From S012-109 sp964425105 (GTDB taxonomy: Bacteria > Pseudomonadota > Gammaproteobacteria > SZUA-140), in NCBI GenBank assembly GCA_964425105.1, contig CAYRLE010000011.1:1-50875 (forward strand): a stretch of DNA of 50,875 nucleotides. The letters run 5' to 3'. Below are positions 15,830 through 24,850 of the stretch, piece by piece. Each line of letters starts with the position of its first letter. Position 1 is the stretch's first letter. Position numbers and translations under genes: made by a program. Under the pieces are notes generated by a model, which was not told the origin of the DNA, made no database searches, and worked only from the letters and a program-made list of their open reading frames with translations.

Positions 15830-17005
15830 TCAGAACTGATACCCCACTCCAAGATTGAAACCATCGAACTCATCCTGGCCATCGGGCGCACTCTGATTCT
15901 GGTAGTCTGCCTTGATCACCACGTCGGGGTGGGGCCAGTAGTTGATACCGGCGTCGATCTGGGTATATTCAGAGTCCCCCGCGCCCCCTGCCGCATTGTC
16001 CCAGGCATTGTAACGGGCAAACAGTCCGGCCTTGGGCGTGATCTTATAAGCAGGCTCGACATACCAGCCACGCTGTTCGTCGGCGCCCAGCGCCTGAGGC
16101 CCCGATCCGTCGAGTTTCCAGCCGGCATACAGGGCCCGCAGGCCGAATGGGCCGCGGCTCCACACCACATGGGTCTCCAGCAGTGTCGCACTGCCGGCCG
16201 CGGGATCCGTGCCCTGGGTGATATCGGTCTGATATTGCAGCACCGCCGCCACTTCCAGGCCCGGCATCCCCACCCATTTGAGGCGCCCGGTATAGGCCAG
16301 GTCGTCCGCCGCTGCCTCGCGCACACTCAGGCGTCCCTTGCGGACCTGATAATTGTTGCCACTGCTGACCTCCAGACCCGAGTGCACCATCAGTTCATAA
16401 TTGAAGCCCTGCCCCCAGCTGCCGCTGAGGCTCACACCGCCTTCGCGCCAGGTGCTGGGAATGATCTGAGTTTCAACGGGATTGCGTTCCACACCATAGA
16501 AGGTCGGCGGCTCGTGGGTCTCGTTGATGATGCCTGCCGGTACCAGCAACAGGCCGGCACGGCTGGTCATGCGCTCATTGAGATCGAATTCCAGATAGGC
16601 CTGCTCCATCGCCACCTCGCCGCCACTGCCGTCGACCTGGGAATGCTCCACTTCCAGTTCTGAGAAAAAGCGAATCCGCTCATCGAATTCGTGGCCAACG
16701 AACAGGATTGCCCGGTGCAGGTCGACTTCCTTGATATCATCCCCGCCGTTCTTCTGGTTATTCAGGTTTTTGTAGTGCAGTTCACCATAACCGCCGACAG
16801 TGGTCTTGCCGCGGCCACCATGGCCATGCTCCGCCGCCGGCGAGGCGGCTGTGGACTCCAGCATGTCCACCGTGGCCTCCAGGCGCTGCTCCAGGGTTTC
16901 AACCCGTTCCCGCAGTTCACTGGCTTCATCCGCCTCCACGGCTCCCGCCAGCAGGAGACCGCTGAGCATTACACCACCAATAGCAAACCTTCGCTTTCCC
17001 GCCAT
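15830..17005 (-). CDS. outer-membrane porin with N-terminal coiled coil
   Basis: A 391-aa protein (392 if the ATG at 17008 is used; 17005 gives better spacing to GGAGGG). A signal peptide (1-25) is followed by a short coiled coil ELRERVETLEQRLEATVDML and a His-rich linker, then a 16-strand-like barrel with repeated aromatic girdles, ending in GVGYQF with the C-terminal Phe typical of porins. It resembles phosphate-selective porin O/P relatives, but substrate cannot be assigned. A Fur box overlaps its promoter, pointing to iron control. Confidence 0.82.
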   Translation of the reverse strand: MAGKRRFAIGGVMLSGLLLAGAVEADEASELRERVETLEQRLEATVDMLESTAASPAAEHGHGGRGKTTVGGYGELHYKNLNNQKNGGDDIKEVDLHRAILFVGHEFDERIRFFSELEVEHSQVDGSGGEVAMEQAYLEFDLNERMTSRAGLLLVPAGIINETHEPPTFYGVERNPVETQIIPSTWREGGVSLSGSWGQGFNYELMVHSGLEVSSGNNYQVRKGRLSVREAAADDLAYTGRLKWVGMPGLEVAAVLQYQTDITQGTDPAAGSATLLETHVVWSRGPFGLRALYAGWKLDGSGPQALGADEQRGWYVEPAYKITPKAGLFARYNAWDNAAGGAGDSEYTQIDAGINYWPHPDVVIKADYQNQSAPDGQDEFDGFNLGVGYQF

Positions 17006-17055
17006 CATTAACCCTCCGTTTATATGAATATATTGATGTCTATGTCATTTTTTTC

Positions 17056-17071
17056 CGGGCGCAAGCGCCCG
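17056..17071. repeat. hairpin in the porin leader
   Basis: Stem CGGGCG/CGCCCG with a CAAG loop lies in the predicted 5' leader of the porin mRNA. On the minus strand it is followed by A residues rather than U, so it is not a terminator for that gene. The 319-base stretch 17009-17327 otherwise holds the porin promoter and a heptad array. Confidence 0.4.
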
Positions 17072-17081
17072 ATGGAAGGTC

Positions 17082-17110
17082 ATTCTGCTACAGATTGAAT
17101 CTAAATGCAA
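17082..17110 (-). promoter_or_regulatory. candidate porin promoter
   Basis: On the minus strand TTGCAT (17110-17105), a 17-base spacer and CAGAAT (17087-17082) form a plausible sigma70 promoter whose -35 lies inside the Fur box. Confidence 0.4.
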
Positions 17111-17119
17111 ATCATTCTC
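17101..17119. promoter_or_regulatory. Fur box upstream of the porin
   Basis: CTAAATGCAAATCATTCTC matches the 19-bp Fur consensus at 13 of 19 positions, best in the ATCATT half. It overlaps the candidate -35 of the porin promoter, a usual place for Fur repression. Confidence 0.5.
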
Positions 17120-17241
17120 GTTTGTATTTGTATTGGCGGCAGAGCTGGCAGAACATATCGGTGAAGGACTGTTCGAGCACCACGCCGGGGAAACCAGCAT
17201 GCCCCATATGCTGGAAGACCGGCTGGAGGAGTAATGGCCCT

Positions 17242-17311
17242 GTGAAGAGTGAGGGGTGAGGCGTAAGATGCGGGATTAGGCTGCGATCACGCCTCACCCC
17301 TCACTCCTCGC
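17242..17311. repeat. heptad array B with inverted core
   Basis: Left arm heptads GTGAAGA, GTGAGGG, GTGAGGC, GTAAGAT; then the core GCGGGATTAGGCTGCGATCA (17270-17289); right arm GCCTCAC, CCCTCAC, TCCTCGC. The arms pair as a long imperfect hairpin. The core recurs at 39160-39227 and, reversed, at 26242-26318. Confidence 0.75.
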
Positions 17312-17327
17312 GAATAAACGAGGCAAT

Positions 17328-17510
17328 TCATGAAACCGTCCCCAGCAGTTCGAAATCATCCTTGCTGGCGCCGCACTCAGGGCAGCGCCAGTCTGGGGGC
17401 ACATCCTCCCAGCGGGTGCCGGGCGGAATGTCCTCCGCCGGGCAGCCCAGCGCCTCATCATAGATGTAGCCACAGATCAGGCAGACATATTTCCGGTAAG
17501 ACCGGTTCAT
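17328..17510 (-). CDS. rubA: rubredoxin
   Basis: A 60-aa one-iron electron carrier. The two knuckles CLICGY (10-15) and CPECGA (43-48) supply four Cys ligands, with the usual aromatic residues around them (YIYDEALG, WEDVPPDWRCP). Full length and monocistronic. Rubredoxins commonly serve oxygen or peroxide detoxification or alkane oxidation; the partner here is unknown. Confidence 0.95.
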   Translation of the reverse strand: MNRSYRKYVCLICGYIYDEALGCPAEDIPPGTRWEDVPPDWRCPECGASKDDFELLGTVS

Positions 17511-17630
17511 GGCGCATCTCCCATGCTGGAACGGAAAGCCATTTTCTCATGACGATACGGCGTGTAAAAGTCATATCAGGTGATAGAATAGCGGGCGGAC
17601 CTCCCCGTCAGATTCCCATGGCAAGTGCAT

Positions 17631-18461
17631 ATGAACATCGACGACGACAACCCCACCCCCCAGCCGATCCCCGTAGTACTGACTTTTTCCGGCCATGACC
17701 CCACCGGCGGCGCCGGTGTCCAGGCGGACATCGAGGCCCTGGCCAGCATGGGCTGCCATGCGGCGCCAGTGGTGACGGCGCTGACGGTGCAGGACACCCA
17801 GAATGTCATGGAGATCACCCCAGTGGACACCGCGGTGCTGATCGCCCAGGCACGCGCCGTTCTGGAAGACATGAAGGTGGCCGCCTTCAAGGTGGGACTG
17901 CTGGGCAGCGTGACGGCCGTGGAGGCCATACACACCATCCTCTGCGACTACCCCGACATCCCCCTGGTGCTGGATACCGTGCTCATGGCCGGCGGCGGGG
18001 CGCAGCTGGCGGACGAGGCGACTCTCGAGGCCATGCGCACCCTGCTCTTCCCGCGCACCACCATCCTCACCCCCAACAGCGTGGAGGCGCGCATCCTGGC
18101 GCCGGAGGCCGACGACCTGGACGCCTGCGCCCAGGAACTGATGGATGCCGGCTGCAGCTATGTGCTCATCACCGGCAGCCACGAGAACACCCCCGAGGTC
18201 GTCAACCGCTTCTATGGCAACCGGCGCCTCATCGACAGTTATTCCTGGGAGCGCCTGCCGCTGACCTACCACGGCTCCGGCTGCACCCTGGCCGCCGCCG
18301 TCGCGGGGCTCATCGCCCACGGCATGGAACCCTGCACCGCCATCCAGGAGGCCCAGGAGTATACCTGGGAAACCCTCAAACAGGGCTACCGGGTGGGCAT
18401 GGGGCAGGCCGTGCCCAACCGCCTCTTCTGGGCCCTCTATGACGAAGGCCTCAGTTCGTGA
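17631..18461 (+). CDS. thiD: hydroxymethylpyrimidine/phosphomethylpyrimidine kinase
   Basis: A 276-aa ribokinase-fold enzyme that makes HMP pyrophosphate for thiamine synthesis. GHDPTGGAGVQADIE near residue 22 and the anion-hole/catalytic block HGSGCTLAAAVAG near 217-229 are the ThiD signatures. The ATG at 17631 is preferred to a GTG two codons earlier. A hexamer TAGAAT at 17584 could be a -10. It is translationally coupled to thiE. Confidence 0.92.
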   Translation: MNIDDDNPTPQPIPVVLTFSGHDPTGGAGVQADIEALASMGCHAAPVVTALTVQDTQNVMEITPVDTAVLIAQARAVLEDMKVAAFKVGLLGSVTAVEAIHTILCDYPDIPLVLDTVLMAGGGAQLADEATLEAMRTLLFPRTTILTPNSVEARILAPEADDLDACAQELMDAGCSYVLITGSHENTPEVVNRFYGNRRLIDSYSWERLPLTYHGSGCTLAAAVAGLIAHGMEPCTAIQEAQEYTWETLKQGYRVGMGQAVPNRLFWALYDEGLSS

Positions 18462-19081
18462 AGGGCGCCGTGCGCGGACTCTACGCCATCACACCGGCGC
18501 TGCCCACCCCTGAACTGCTGACAGCGGTGGCCGCGGCCATCGCCGGCGGCGCCGCCCTGGTTCAGTACCGCAGCAAGGAAACCGCCCCCACCCTGCGCCA
18601 TGATCAGGCTGCGGCACTCCTGGCGTTGTGCCGCGACCATGGCGTCCCCCTGATCATCAATGATGATGCCGAACTGGCCGCCGCGCTGGGTGCCGACGGC
18701 GTCCACCTGGGCGCAGAGGACGGCGCCATTGCCGCCGCCCGCCGCCTGCTGGGCAGCAAGGCCCTCATCGGCGCCTCCTGTTACAACGATCTACAGCGGG
18801 CACGCGCAGCAGCCGCGGCAGGTGCCGACTACCTGGCCTTCGGCAGCTTCTATCCATCATCCAGCAAGCCGGGGGCGAGACGCGCCTCACCACAACTTTT
18901 GCAACAGGCAAAGATTGCGCTTAAGATTCCGGTGGTTGCCATCGGCGGCATCACCCCCGCCAACGGCGCCGCCCTGGTGGCCGGCGGGGCCGACGCCCTG
19001 GCGGCCATCGCCGGCCTGTTCGGCAGCGACGACATCCGCGCCGCGGCACGCCGTTATACGAAATTGTTTCAGGATGATTGA
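18458..19081 (+). CDS. thiE: thiamine-phosphate synthase
   Basis: A 207-aa TIM-barrel enzyme that joins HMP-PP and thiazole phosphate to thiamine monophosphate. LVQYRSK (28-34), LIINDDAELA, DGVHLGAED and the phosphate loop VVAIGGITP are conserved. The GTG start overlaps the thiD stop by 4 bases. Together with yjbQ at 49.3 kb, thiamine functions occur at two places in the window. Confidence 0.93.
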   Translation: MKGAVRGLYAITPALPTPELLTAVAAAIAGGAALVQYRSKETAPTLRHDQAAALLALCRDHGVPLIINDDAELAAALGADGVHLGAEDGAIAAARRLLGSKALIGASCYNDLQRARAAAAAGADYLAFGSFYPSSSKPGARRASPQLLQQAKIALKIPVVAIGGITPANGAALVAGGADALAAIAGLFGSDDIRAAARRYTKLFQDD

Positions 19082-19097
19082 TTGCCATTCCGGCAGC

Positions 19098-19114
19098 GGC
19101 GGGCGATGCCCGCC
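19098..19114. repeat. GGCGGGC/GCCCGCC palindrome
   Basis: Arms GGCGGGC and GCCCGCC around GAT, between thiE and hemL. It belongs to the same loose family as the palindromes at 1402, 26213, 39118, 39234 and 47263. Confidence 0.5.
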
Positions 19115-19152
19115 AACGACAAATACAGAACAATGACAGCAGGTAGCACCCC

Positions 19153-20433
19153 ATGACCCAATCCCATGAAATGTTCCTCAAGGCCCAACAGCACATCCCC
19201 GGCGGGGTCAATTCGCCGGTGCGCGCCTTCCACGGCGTCGGCGGCGAACCAGTGTTCATCCGCCGTGCCGAAGGCGCCTACCTGGAGGACGTGGACGGAC
19301 ACCGCTACGTGGACTACGTGGGCTCCTGGGGCCCCATGATCCTGGGCCACGCCCATCCCGCGGTGCGCCAGGCGGTGCACGAGGCCGTGGACAGGGGTCT
19401 GGGTTTCGGCGCCCCCACCGAGATCGAGACCACCATGGCCGACCGCATCTGCGAGCTGGTGCCCTCCATTGAGATGGTGCGCATGGTCAACTCCGGCACC
19501 GAGGCCACCATGAGCGCCATCCGCCTGGCGCGTGCCTACACCGGCCGCGACAAGATCCTCAAGTTCGAGGGCTGTTACCACGGCCATTCCGATTCCCTGC
19601 TGGTGAAGGCCGGCTCCGGGGCGCTGACCCTGGGGGTGCCCACCTCCCCCGGTGTCCCCGTAGCCCTGGCGGAACACACCATCACCGTGTCCTACAACGA
19701 CCTGGACCAGGTGGAAGAGGCCTTTGCCCACGTCGGCGGCCAGATCGCCTGCATCATCGTGGAGCCGGTGGCGGGCAACATGAACTGCATCCCCCCCCTG
19801 CCCGGCTTCCTTGACGGCCTGCGGCGCATCTGCGACGACCATGGCAGCCTGCTCATCTTCGACGAGGTGATGACCGGCTTCCGCGTCGCCCTGGGCGGCG
19901 CCCAGCAGCGCTATGGTGTGAAACCCGACCTCACCACCCTCGGCAAGGTCATTGGCGGTGGCCTGCCGGTGGGCGCCTTCGGCGGGCGCGCCGATGTCAT
20001 GGACAAGATCGCTCCCCTGGGCCCCGTCTATCAGGCGGGCACCCTGTCGGGCAATCCGGTGGCCATGGCAGCCGGCCTGGCGACTCTGAACGAATTGAGC
20101 AAGCCGGATTTCTATGAAAATCTCGGCACCACCACCAAGCGCATCGCCGAAGGACTGGTGACCCGGGCCAAGGCCTTCAACATCCCCCTGCGCACCACCT
20201 ACGTGGGCGGCATGTTCGGCCTGTTCTTCACCGACGAGGAGGAAGTGAGCAACTTCTATCAGGTCACCAACTGCAACCTGGACCGCTTCCGCCTGTTCTT
20301 CCACGGCATGCTGGAACAGGGTATCTACCTGGCGCCTTCGGCCTACGAGGCCTGCTTCGTCTCCGCGGCCCATGGCAAGGAGGAAATCAAGCAGACCCTG
20401 ATCGCCGCCGAACAGGTGTTTTCCCAGCTCTAG
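19153..20433 (+). CDS. hemL: glutamate-1-semialdehyde 2,1-aminomutase
   Basis: A 426-aa PLP enzyme of the C5 tetrapyrrole pathway, converting glutamate-1-semialdehyde to 5-aminolevulinate for heme and cobalamin. VNSGTEATMSAIRLAR (112-127), FDEVMTGFRV (236-245) and the PLP lysine K265 in TLGKVIGGGLPVGAFGG are intact, and the length is standard. It lies close to thiDE, an arrangement common in Gammaproteobacteria. The large cytochrome and B12 enzyme set here depends on this pathway. Confidence 0.96.
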   Translation: MTQSHEMFLKAQQHIPGGVNSPVRAFHGVGGEPVFIRRAEGAYLEDVDGHRYVDYVGSWGPMILGHAHPAVRQAVHEAVDRGLGFGAPTEIETTMADRICELVPSIEMVRMVNSGTEATMSAIRLARAYTGRDKILKFEGCYHGHSDSLLVKAGSGALTLGVPTSPGVPVALAEHTITVSYNDLDQVEEAFAHVGGQIACIIVEPVAGNMNCIPPLPGFLDGLRRICDDHGSLLIFDEVMTGFRVALGGAQQRYGVKPDLTTLGKVIGGGLPVGAFGGRADVMDKIAPLGPVYQAGTLSGNPVAMAAGLATLNELSKPDFYENLGTTTKRIAEGLVTRAKAFNIPLRTTYVGGMFGLFFTDEEEVSNFYQVTNCNLDRFRLFFHGMLEQGIYLAPSAYEACFVSAAHGKEEIKQTLIAAEQVFSQL

Positions 20434-20450
20434 CCGCAACAGCCCCGCTC

Positions 20451-23400
20451 ATGAAACCTTCCTATCTGCGCACCCTGCTGCCGGCCCTGCTGCTGGCTGG
20501 CGCCACCCTCAGCGAAGCGGCGCCCGTCGTCAGCCCCGCCACTGTCACCATAGGCAAGCCCTGGCAGGCACAGCTCATGATCAACGGCCCGGCGGCGGAC
20601 CGCCAGACCTATTTCCGGCCCGGCGGCCTGCACCTGGAACAGAGCCTGCCCCTGCAGGGTGCCCAGGCCCTGGCGGTACAGGGCTCGCTGGCCCTGGTGG
20701 CGGAGGCGAGAGGCGGCATGGCCGTCATCGACCTGGGCGGCAGCGGCCAACACCACCTTGTAGGCCGTTTCAAAAGCCGCAACAAATATGAAAAAGTGGT
20801 GGCACAGGGCGGTTATGCCTATCTGACAACGGGCAAGACCCTCGACATCGTGACCCTGAACGATCCGGCGCGGCCCCGGGCGGCAGGCCGCTATCATGCC
20901 CGCGCGCCCATCAAGGCCCTGGCCGTTCGTAAGGGGCTGGCAGTGCTGCTGGCCGATGAGGAACTGCTGCTGGTGGACGTCAGTCGCCCGCAACGCAGCC
21001 GCCTCCTGGCACGGCTTGCCCTATCCTTTCCCGCTGCGGCACTGACACTGCAGGATGACACCCTCTACCTGGCGGCGGGCGAGCAGGGACTGCTGACCAT
21101 CGACATCAGCGACCCCCACAGCCCCCGCATCAGCGGCCAGTACCTGACCAGTGGCCCGGTGCTCGATCTGGATGTGCGCAACAAACTGGCCCTGCTGGCC
21201 AACGGCGAGCACGGCATAACCCTGCTCGATGTCTCCAAACCGCAGCGGCCCCGCTGGCTGGGCAGCCACCAGCAGCTGGGCGATGTGCGCCGTGTGCACA
21301 CGCTCCACGCCGGGCAGGCGCTGGCCATCAACAGCCACAATGAGTTGTTGCTGCTGGATATCGGCAGCCCCGCCATGCCCTCCCTGATCTCGGCCCTGCC
21401 TCTGCGCCAGCCTCTGGCAGGATTTGTGGTGGGCACGGACCGGCCCCTGCTGCTGCTCGAGGATGGCCTCGCCAGCCTGGACACCGCCGCACTGCCTCCC
21501 CAGATCAGCAACGAAGGACTGGACTTCGGCCAGGGCGTCAACTATGGCGGCCAGCGCCGCCTGGTACTGCGCAACGGCATCGCCTACGTGGCGGACTGGT
21601 TCTCCGGCATCCATATCTACGACATCGGCGATCCGCGCCAGCCGCGCCTGCTGTCCAGCCTCCACACCCCCGGCTCACCCAAGGGCATCGTGGTACGGGA
21701 CGATATCGCCTATGTGGCCGACGACGATCACGGCCTGCAGGTAGTGGACATCGGCGATCCGCGCCAGCCGCGCCTCATCGCCAACCTGGCCACCCCCGGC
21801 CTGGCCTACACACCGCTGCTGGTCGGCGATCTGCTCTACCTGGCCAGCCATCGTGGCGGCTTTCAGATCATCGATGTCAGCGATCCCGCCGCACCCCAGC
21901 TGCTGGCCAGCCTGGACACCCCGGGCAAGGCCTGGTCCATCCAGGTACAAAAAGATCTGGCCTATGTGGCAGATGATGAGTCCGGTCTGCTGATCTACGA
22001 TGTCTTCGACCCCAAAGCACCCCGGCTCGTCGGCCGCTTCAGCCCCGGCACCGCCGCCGAGGATGTGCTCATCGACGGCAATATCGCCTACGTGGCCTTT
22101 TTTGATGACGGCCTCTACGTATTGGATGTCTCCGACCCCAGCAAGCCCCGCAGCGTCGTCCATCTGCAAACCCCCGGCAACGCCCGGGGACTGGAACGCC
22201 AGGGCAATCATCTCTATATCGCCGACTGGCTGGCGGGCATCCACGTAGTGGACATCAGCAGCCCCTTCCGGGCCCGCATCGTGGGCAGCTACGATACGGA
22301 AGGCGCCGCATGGGGACTGCGCGTGGCGGGAAACTATGCCTTCGTGGCCGACTGGTGGGGTGGGCTCTTCGTGCTGGATGTGAGCCGGCCCAACAGGCCC
22401 CGCCTGGCCGGCAGCTACCTGCACCACGACCCCGTCGCCCAGATTGCCAGCCGCGGCAAATATGCCTATGTGGCCAATGGCAGGGATGGCCTCCAGGTCT
22501 TCGACATCAACAACCCTCTCAACCCTACCTGGGTGACCGGGGTGGACCTCCCCGATGCGCGCAGCGTGGTGTTGCACGACAACCACGCATTCGTTGCCCT
22601 GCCCAGAGGCATTGCCGTGGTGGACATCGGCAACCCCTTTCAGGTACGACTCCTCGACATCCTGCCCCTGGCACACCCGGTTGAATTGCTGCGCCGCGGC
22701 GGCAGATTCCTCTACGCCGCCGCGGGCAAGGACATCAGCATCATCGACAGCGCAACCCTCCAGATCTCCCACAGCGCTGTCCCCGGCGGCATCGCCGATC
22801 TGTGGGCGGATGAGAACGACCTGTTCATCCTGGGACGGGATGGCATGATCCGCGACTATCCGGCCGCCGATCTCCGACGGCCCAGCATGACCCGGCGCCT
22901 GACAGAAACAGGCGGCAAGGGCCTGCTGCGGGTGGCAGGCAAGCGTCTCTACGTCTACCAGGAAGACAGCGGCATCCATATCCTGCGCCGCGATACCGGG
23001 GGACTGGTGGATGCCGGGCACATCCCCCTCGATGCCCCCCTGCTGGACATGCAGGCCAACGCACAGCGCCTCTATGCCGTCACCGATGACAAGCGCATCC
23101 TCGTCTATGGCATGGGCGACAACGGCAGCTGGCGCACGCTCAGCGAATACCGCACCCTGAACCCCATTGCCCGCCTGCATCTCAACGGCAACACCCTCTA
23201 TCTGGGTGGCAGCCGCCACATCATTGCCATCCAGGACCTGCCGGAGATCGACATCGCCGGGGACACGGCACAACTGCCGCCCACCCTCCCTGCCGGCGCC
23301 TACGATCTGGTGATCCGCGGCACGAACGGCGCCATAGTGCAGCGTCATCCCAATGCCCTGACCGTGGCCCTGCCCCGCTTCAAACAGCCCAGCTTCACCA

Positions 23401-23492
23401 TGGAAGACCTGCAAAAGGTATTGAAGCAGCGGCGGGCCGCTGGCAACGCGCCCCCTGACAGCCTTGCAGGGCCAGCCGGGAACGGCCAATAA
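20451..23492 (+). CDS. exported LVIVD-repeat beta-propeller protein (1013 aa)
   Basis: A signal peptide (1-23) is followed by about 15 repeats of roughly 40-43 residues with the pattern AYVAD--GL-V-DI-DP--PRL----TPG, clearest at residues 370-680. These are LVIVD repeats (PF08309), predicted to form one or two beta-propellers. A C-terminal part (about 920-1013) ends with a low-complexity tail. It starts 17 bases after hemL without its own clear promoter. It is probably a periplasmic or surface binding protein; the ligand is unknown. Some adjacent repeats are nearly identical at DNA level (GACATCGGCGATCCGCGCCA at both 21623 and 21749), suggesting recent duplication. Confidence 0.85.
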   Translation: MKPSYLRTLLPALLLAGATLSEAAPVVSPATVTIGKPWQAQLMINGPAADRQTYFRPGGLHLEQSLPLQGAQALAVQGSLALVAEARGGMAVIDLGGSGQHHLVGRFKSRNKYEKVVAQGGYAYLTTGKTLDIVTLNDPARPRAAGRYHARAPIKALAVRKGLAVLLADEELLLVDVSRPQRSRLLARLALSFPAAALTLQDDTLYLAAGEQGLLTIDISDPHSPRISGQYLTSGPVLDLDVRNKLALLANGEHGITLLDVSKPQRPRWLGSHQQLGDVRRVHTLHAGQALAINSHNELLLLDIGSPAMPSLISALPLRQPLAGFVVGTDRPLLLLEDGLASLDTAALPPQISNEGLDFGQGVNYGGQRRLVLRNGIAYVADWFSGIHIYDIGDPRQPRLLSSLHTPGSPKGIVVRDDIAYVADDDHGLQVVDIGDPRQPRLIANLATPGLAYTPLLVGDLLYLASHRGGFQIIDVSDPAAPQLLASLDTPGKAWSIQVQKDLAYVADDESGLLIYDVFDPKAPRLVGRFSPGTAAEDVLIDGNIAYVAFFDDGLYVLDVSDPSKPRSVVHLQTPGNARGLERQGNHLYIADWLAGIHVVDISSPFRARIVGSYDTEGAAWGLRVAGNYAFVADWWGGLFVLDVSRPNRPRLAGSYLHHDPVAQIASRGKYAYVANGRDGLQVFDINNPLNPTWVTGVDLPDARSVVLHDNHAFVALPRGIAVVDIGNPFQVRLLDILPLAHPVELLRRGGRFLYAAAGKDISIIDSATLQISHSAVPGGIADLWADENDLFILGRDGMIRDYPAADLRRPSMTRRLTETGGKGLLRVAGKRLYVYQEDSGIHILRRDTGGLVDAGHIPLDAPLLDMQANAQRLYAVTDDKRILVYGMGDNGSWRTLSEYRTLNPIARLHLNGNTLYLGGSRHIIAIQDLPEIDIAGDTAQLPPTLPAGAYDLVIRGTNGAIVQRHPNALTVALPRFKQPSFTMEDLQKVLKQRRAAGNAPPDSLAGPAGNGQ

Positions 23493-23516
23493 ATTCAGGA
23501 AGAAACCGGCCGCTGA

Positions 23517-24158
23517 TCAGCGTTGCAAGAGGATCACCGACGTCCCCTCGAACCACAGCCGCAGATCATGCTGCCGTGCCAGGAACTCGAAGGTGGCGCG
23601 TGAATAGAAAGAGACATGGGTATCGTCGTTCTTGTAGTACCAGTCGGAGAAATCCCGCCCCGCCTCCCGCAGCTGGGTCATAATACCGATCCAGCCGCCC
23701 TCCCTCACCAGCTTCAAAAATCGCCGCCACTCTTGGGCCGGCGTCGCGAAATGCTCCATGGTCTCGCTGCAGGTGAGGAAATCGTAGCGCCGTGCCAGTA
23801 TCGCTTCACAGGGGGCATAGAAGGCATCGTAGATGTTCATGGGATGACCGCACTCGGCCAGCATCAGTGACAGGGTAGGCCCTGGCCCCGAACCATAGTC
23901 CAGGCCCTGCGCCCCTGCCGGCAGGCGCTCCAGCAGGGGTTGCATGAGACGGCTGAGAAAGGCGCGGTAGGCAGGATCGCCCGGATCGTTGCGGTGCTGG
24001 TCGTAACGCCGCTTCTCTGCCACCGGGTCGAGATGAAAGGACGCCGGCACATAGACCAGGTCGCAGCGCCGGCAATGGCGGTAAGGCCGCCGGTCGCGAT
24101 GATAATGCCGCGTCTCCCCATCCAGACACAGCGGACAGATTGTTTCGTCGGCACTCAC
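23517..24158 (-). CDS. class I SAM-dependent methyltransferase with N-terminal zinc ribbon
   Basis: A 213-aa protein from a GTG start. Residues 8-33 (CPLC and CRRC) form a zinc ribbon. The SAM motif GLDYGSGPGPTL (85-96) and the acidic ETMEH (around 131-135) are typical of class I methyltransferases of the Methyltransf_23 group. The C-terminus HVSFYSRATFEFLA also fits. The zinc ribbon plus this fold resembles sugar or small-molecule C-methyltransferases; the substrate is unknown. It converges on the LVIVD gene. Confidence 0.75.
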   Translation of the reverse strand: MSADETICPLCLDGETRHYHRDRRPYRHCRRCDLVYVPASFHLDPVAEKRRYDQHRNDPGDPAYRAFLSRLMQPLLERLPAGAQGLDYGSGPGPTLSLMLAECGHPMNIYDAFYAPCEAILARRYDFLTCSETMEHFATPAQEWRRFLKLVREGGWIGIMTQLREAGRDFSDWYYKNDDTHVSFYSRATFEFLARQHDLRLWFEGTSVILLQR

Positions 24159-24197
24159 TTCCTCAATAGGCGCATCGGGTCATGAACCATGGATTAT

Positions 24198-24232
24198 GCA
24201 TTACTCACCAGCAGCTGGATGACGAGTAATGC
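24198..24232. repeat. short heptad-type inverted repeat C
   Basis: Perfect arms GCATTACTC (24198-24206) and GAGTAATGC (24224-24232), made of the same GAGTAATG motif as the heptad arrays, between the methyltransferase and the yajQ-like gene. Confidence 0.6.
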
Positions 24233-24307
24233 GTCAAGATTTCCCCTCTCCATTGGGTTAAAATGAGTAGACGATCTTTCAAGCAAACCGCAAACCCATA
24301 ACAGACC

Positions 24308-24790
24308 ATGCCTTCATTCGACATCGTATCAGAATTCGACATGCACGAGTTGAGCAACGCCGTGGACCAGGCCAACCGCGAGGTCAGCACGCGCTTCGAC
24401 TTCAAGGGCAGCAACTCCCGCTATGAGTTGGAGGATGCCACCGTGACCCTCCACAGCCAGAGCGACTTCCAACTCCAGCAGATGCTGGACATTCTGCAAA
24501 ACAAGCTCACCAAGCGCGGTATCGACATCGCCTGCCTGGAGGTCGGCGAGCCCCAGGTCTTCGGCAGGGAGGCCCGCCAGAGCGTCACCCTGCGCAGCGG
24601 CCTGGACGCCCCCCTGGCCAAGCGTATCGTCAAGACCATCAAGGACGCCAAGCTCAAGGTGCAGGCGGCCATCCAGGGTGACAAGGTGCGGGTCTCGGGC
24701 AAGAAACGCGACGACCTGCAGCAGGTCATCTCCCTGTTGCGCGATCAGGACTTCGGCCTGCCCCTGCAGTTCGAGAACTTCCGCGACTGA
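24308..24790 (+). CDS. yajQ: YajQ-family nucleotide-binding protein
   Basis: A 160-aa cytoplasmic protein. MPSFDIVSEFDMHELSNAVDQ and STRFDFKGSNS are diagnostic of YajQ (PF04461). Some members bind cyclic di-GMP and act with transcription factors in virulence or stress responses; that activity is known from homologues only. Full length; 60 bases before ppiB. Confidence 0.93.
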   Translation: MPSFDIVSEFDMHELSNAVDQANREVSTRFDFKGSNSRYELEDATVTLHSQSDFQLQQMLDILQNKLTKRGIDIACLEVGEPQVFGREARQSVTLRSGLDAPLAKRIVKTIKDAKLKVQAAIQGDKVRVSGKKRDDLQQVISLLRDQDFGLPLQFENFRD

Positions 24791-24850
24791 ACGAGGAGCG
24801 GCGCCCCGCCGCTCCTCACCAAGCCACTCTTCAACACAGGAACCCCATTC

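Noticed and set aside
17056..17071. Terminator next to a T-run
   Set aside because: The T-run precedes the stem on the plus strand and becomes an A-run after it on the minus strand, so it terminates neither direction.
17112..17297. Small minus-strand frame with CQLCRQ end
   Set aside because: Mostly repeat-encoded, no convincing start or ribosome site, and its end overlaps the Fur box.
17511..17630. TPP riboswitch before thiD
   Set aside because: The gap is too short and no thi-box (CUGAGA) core was found.
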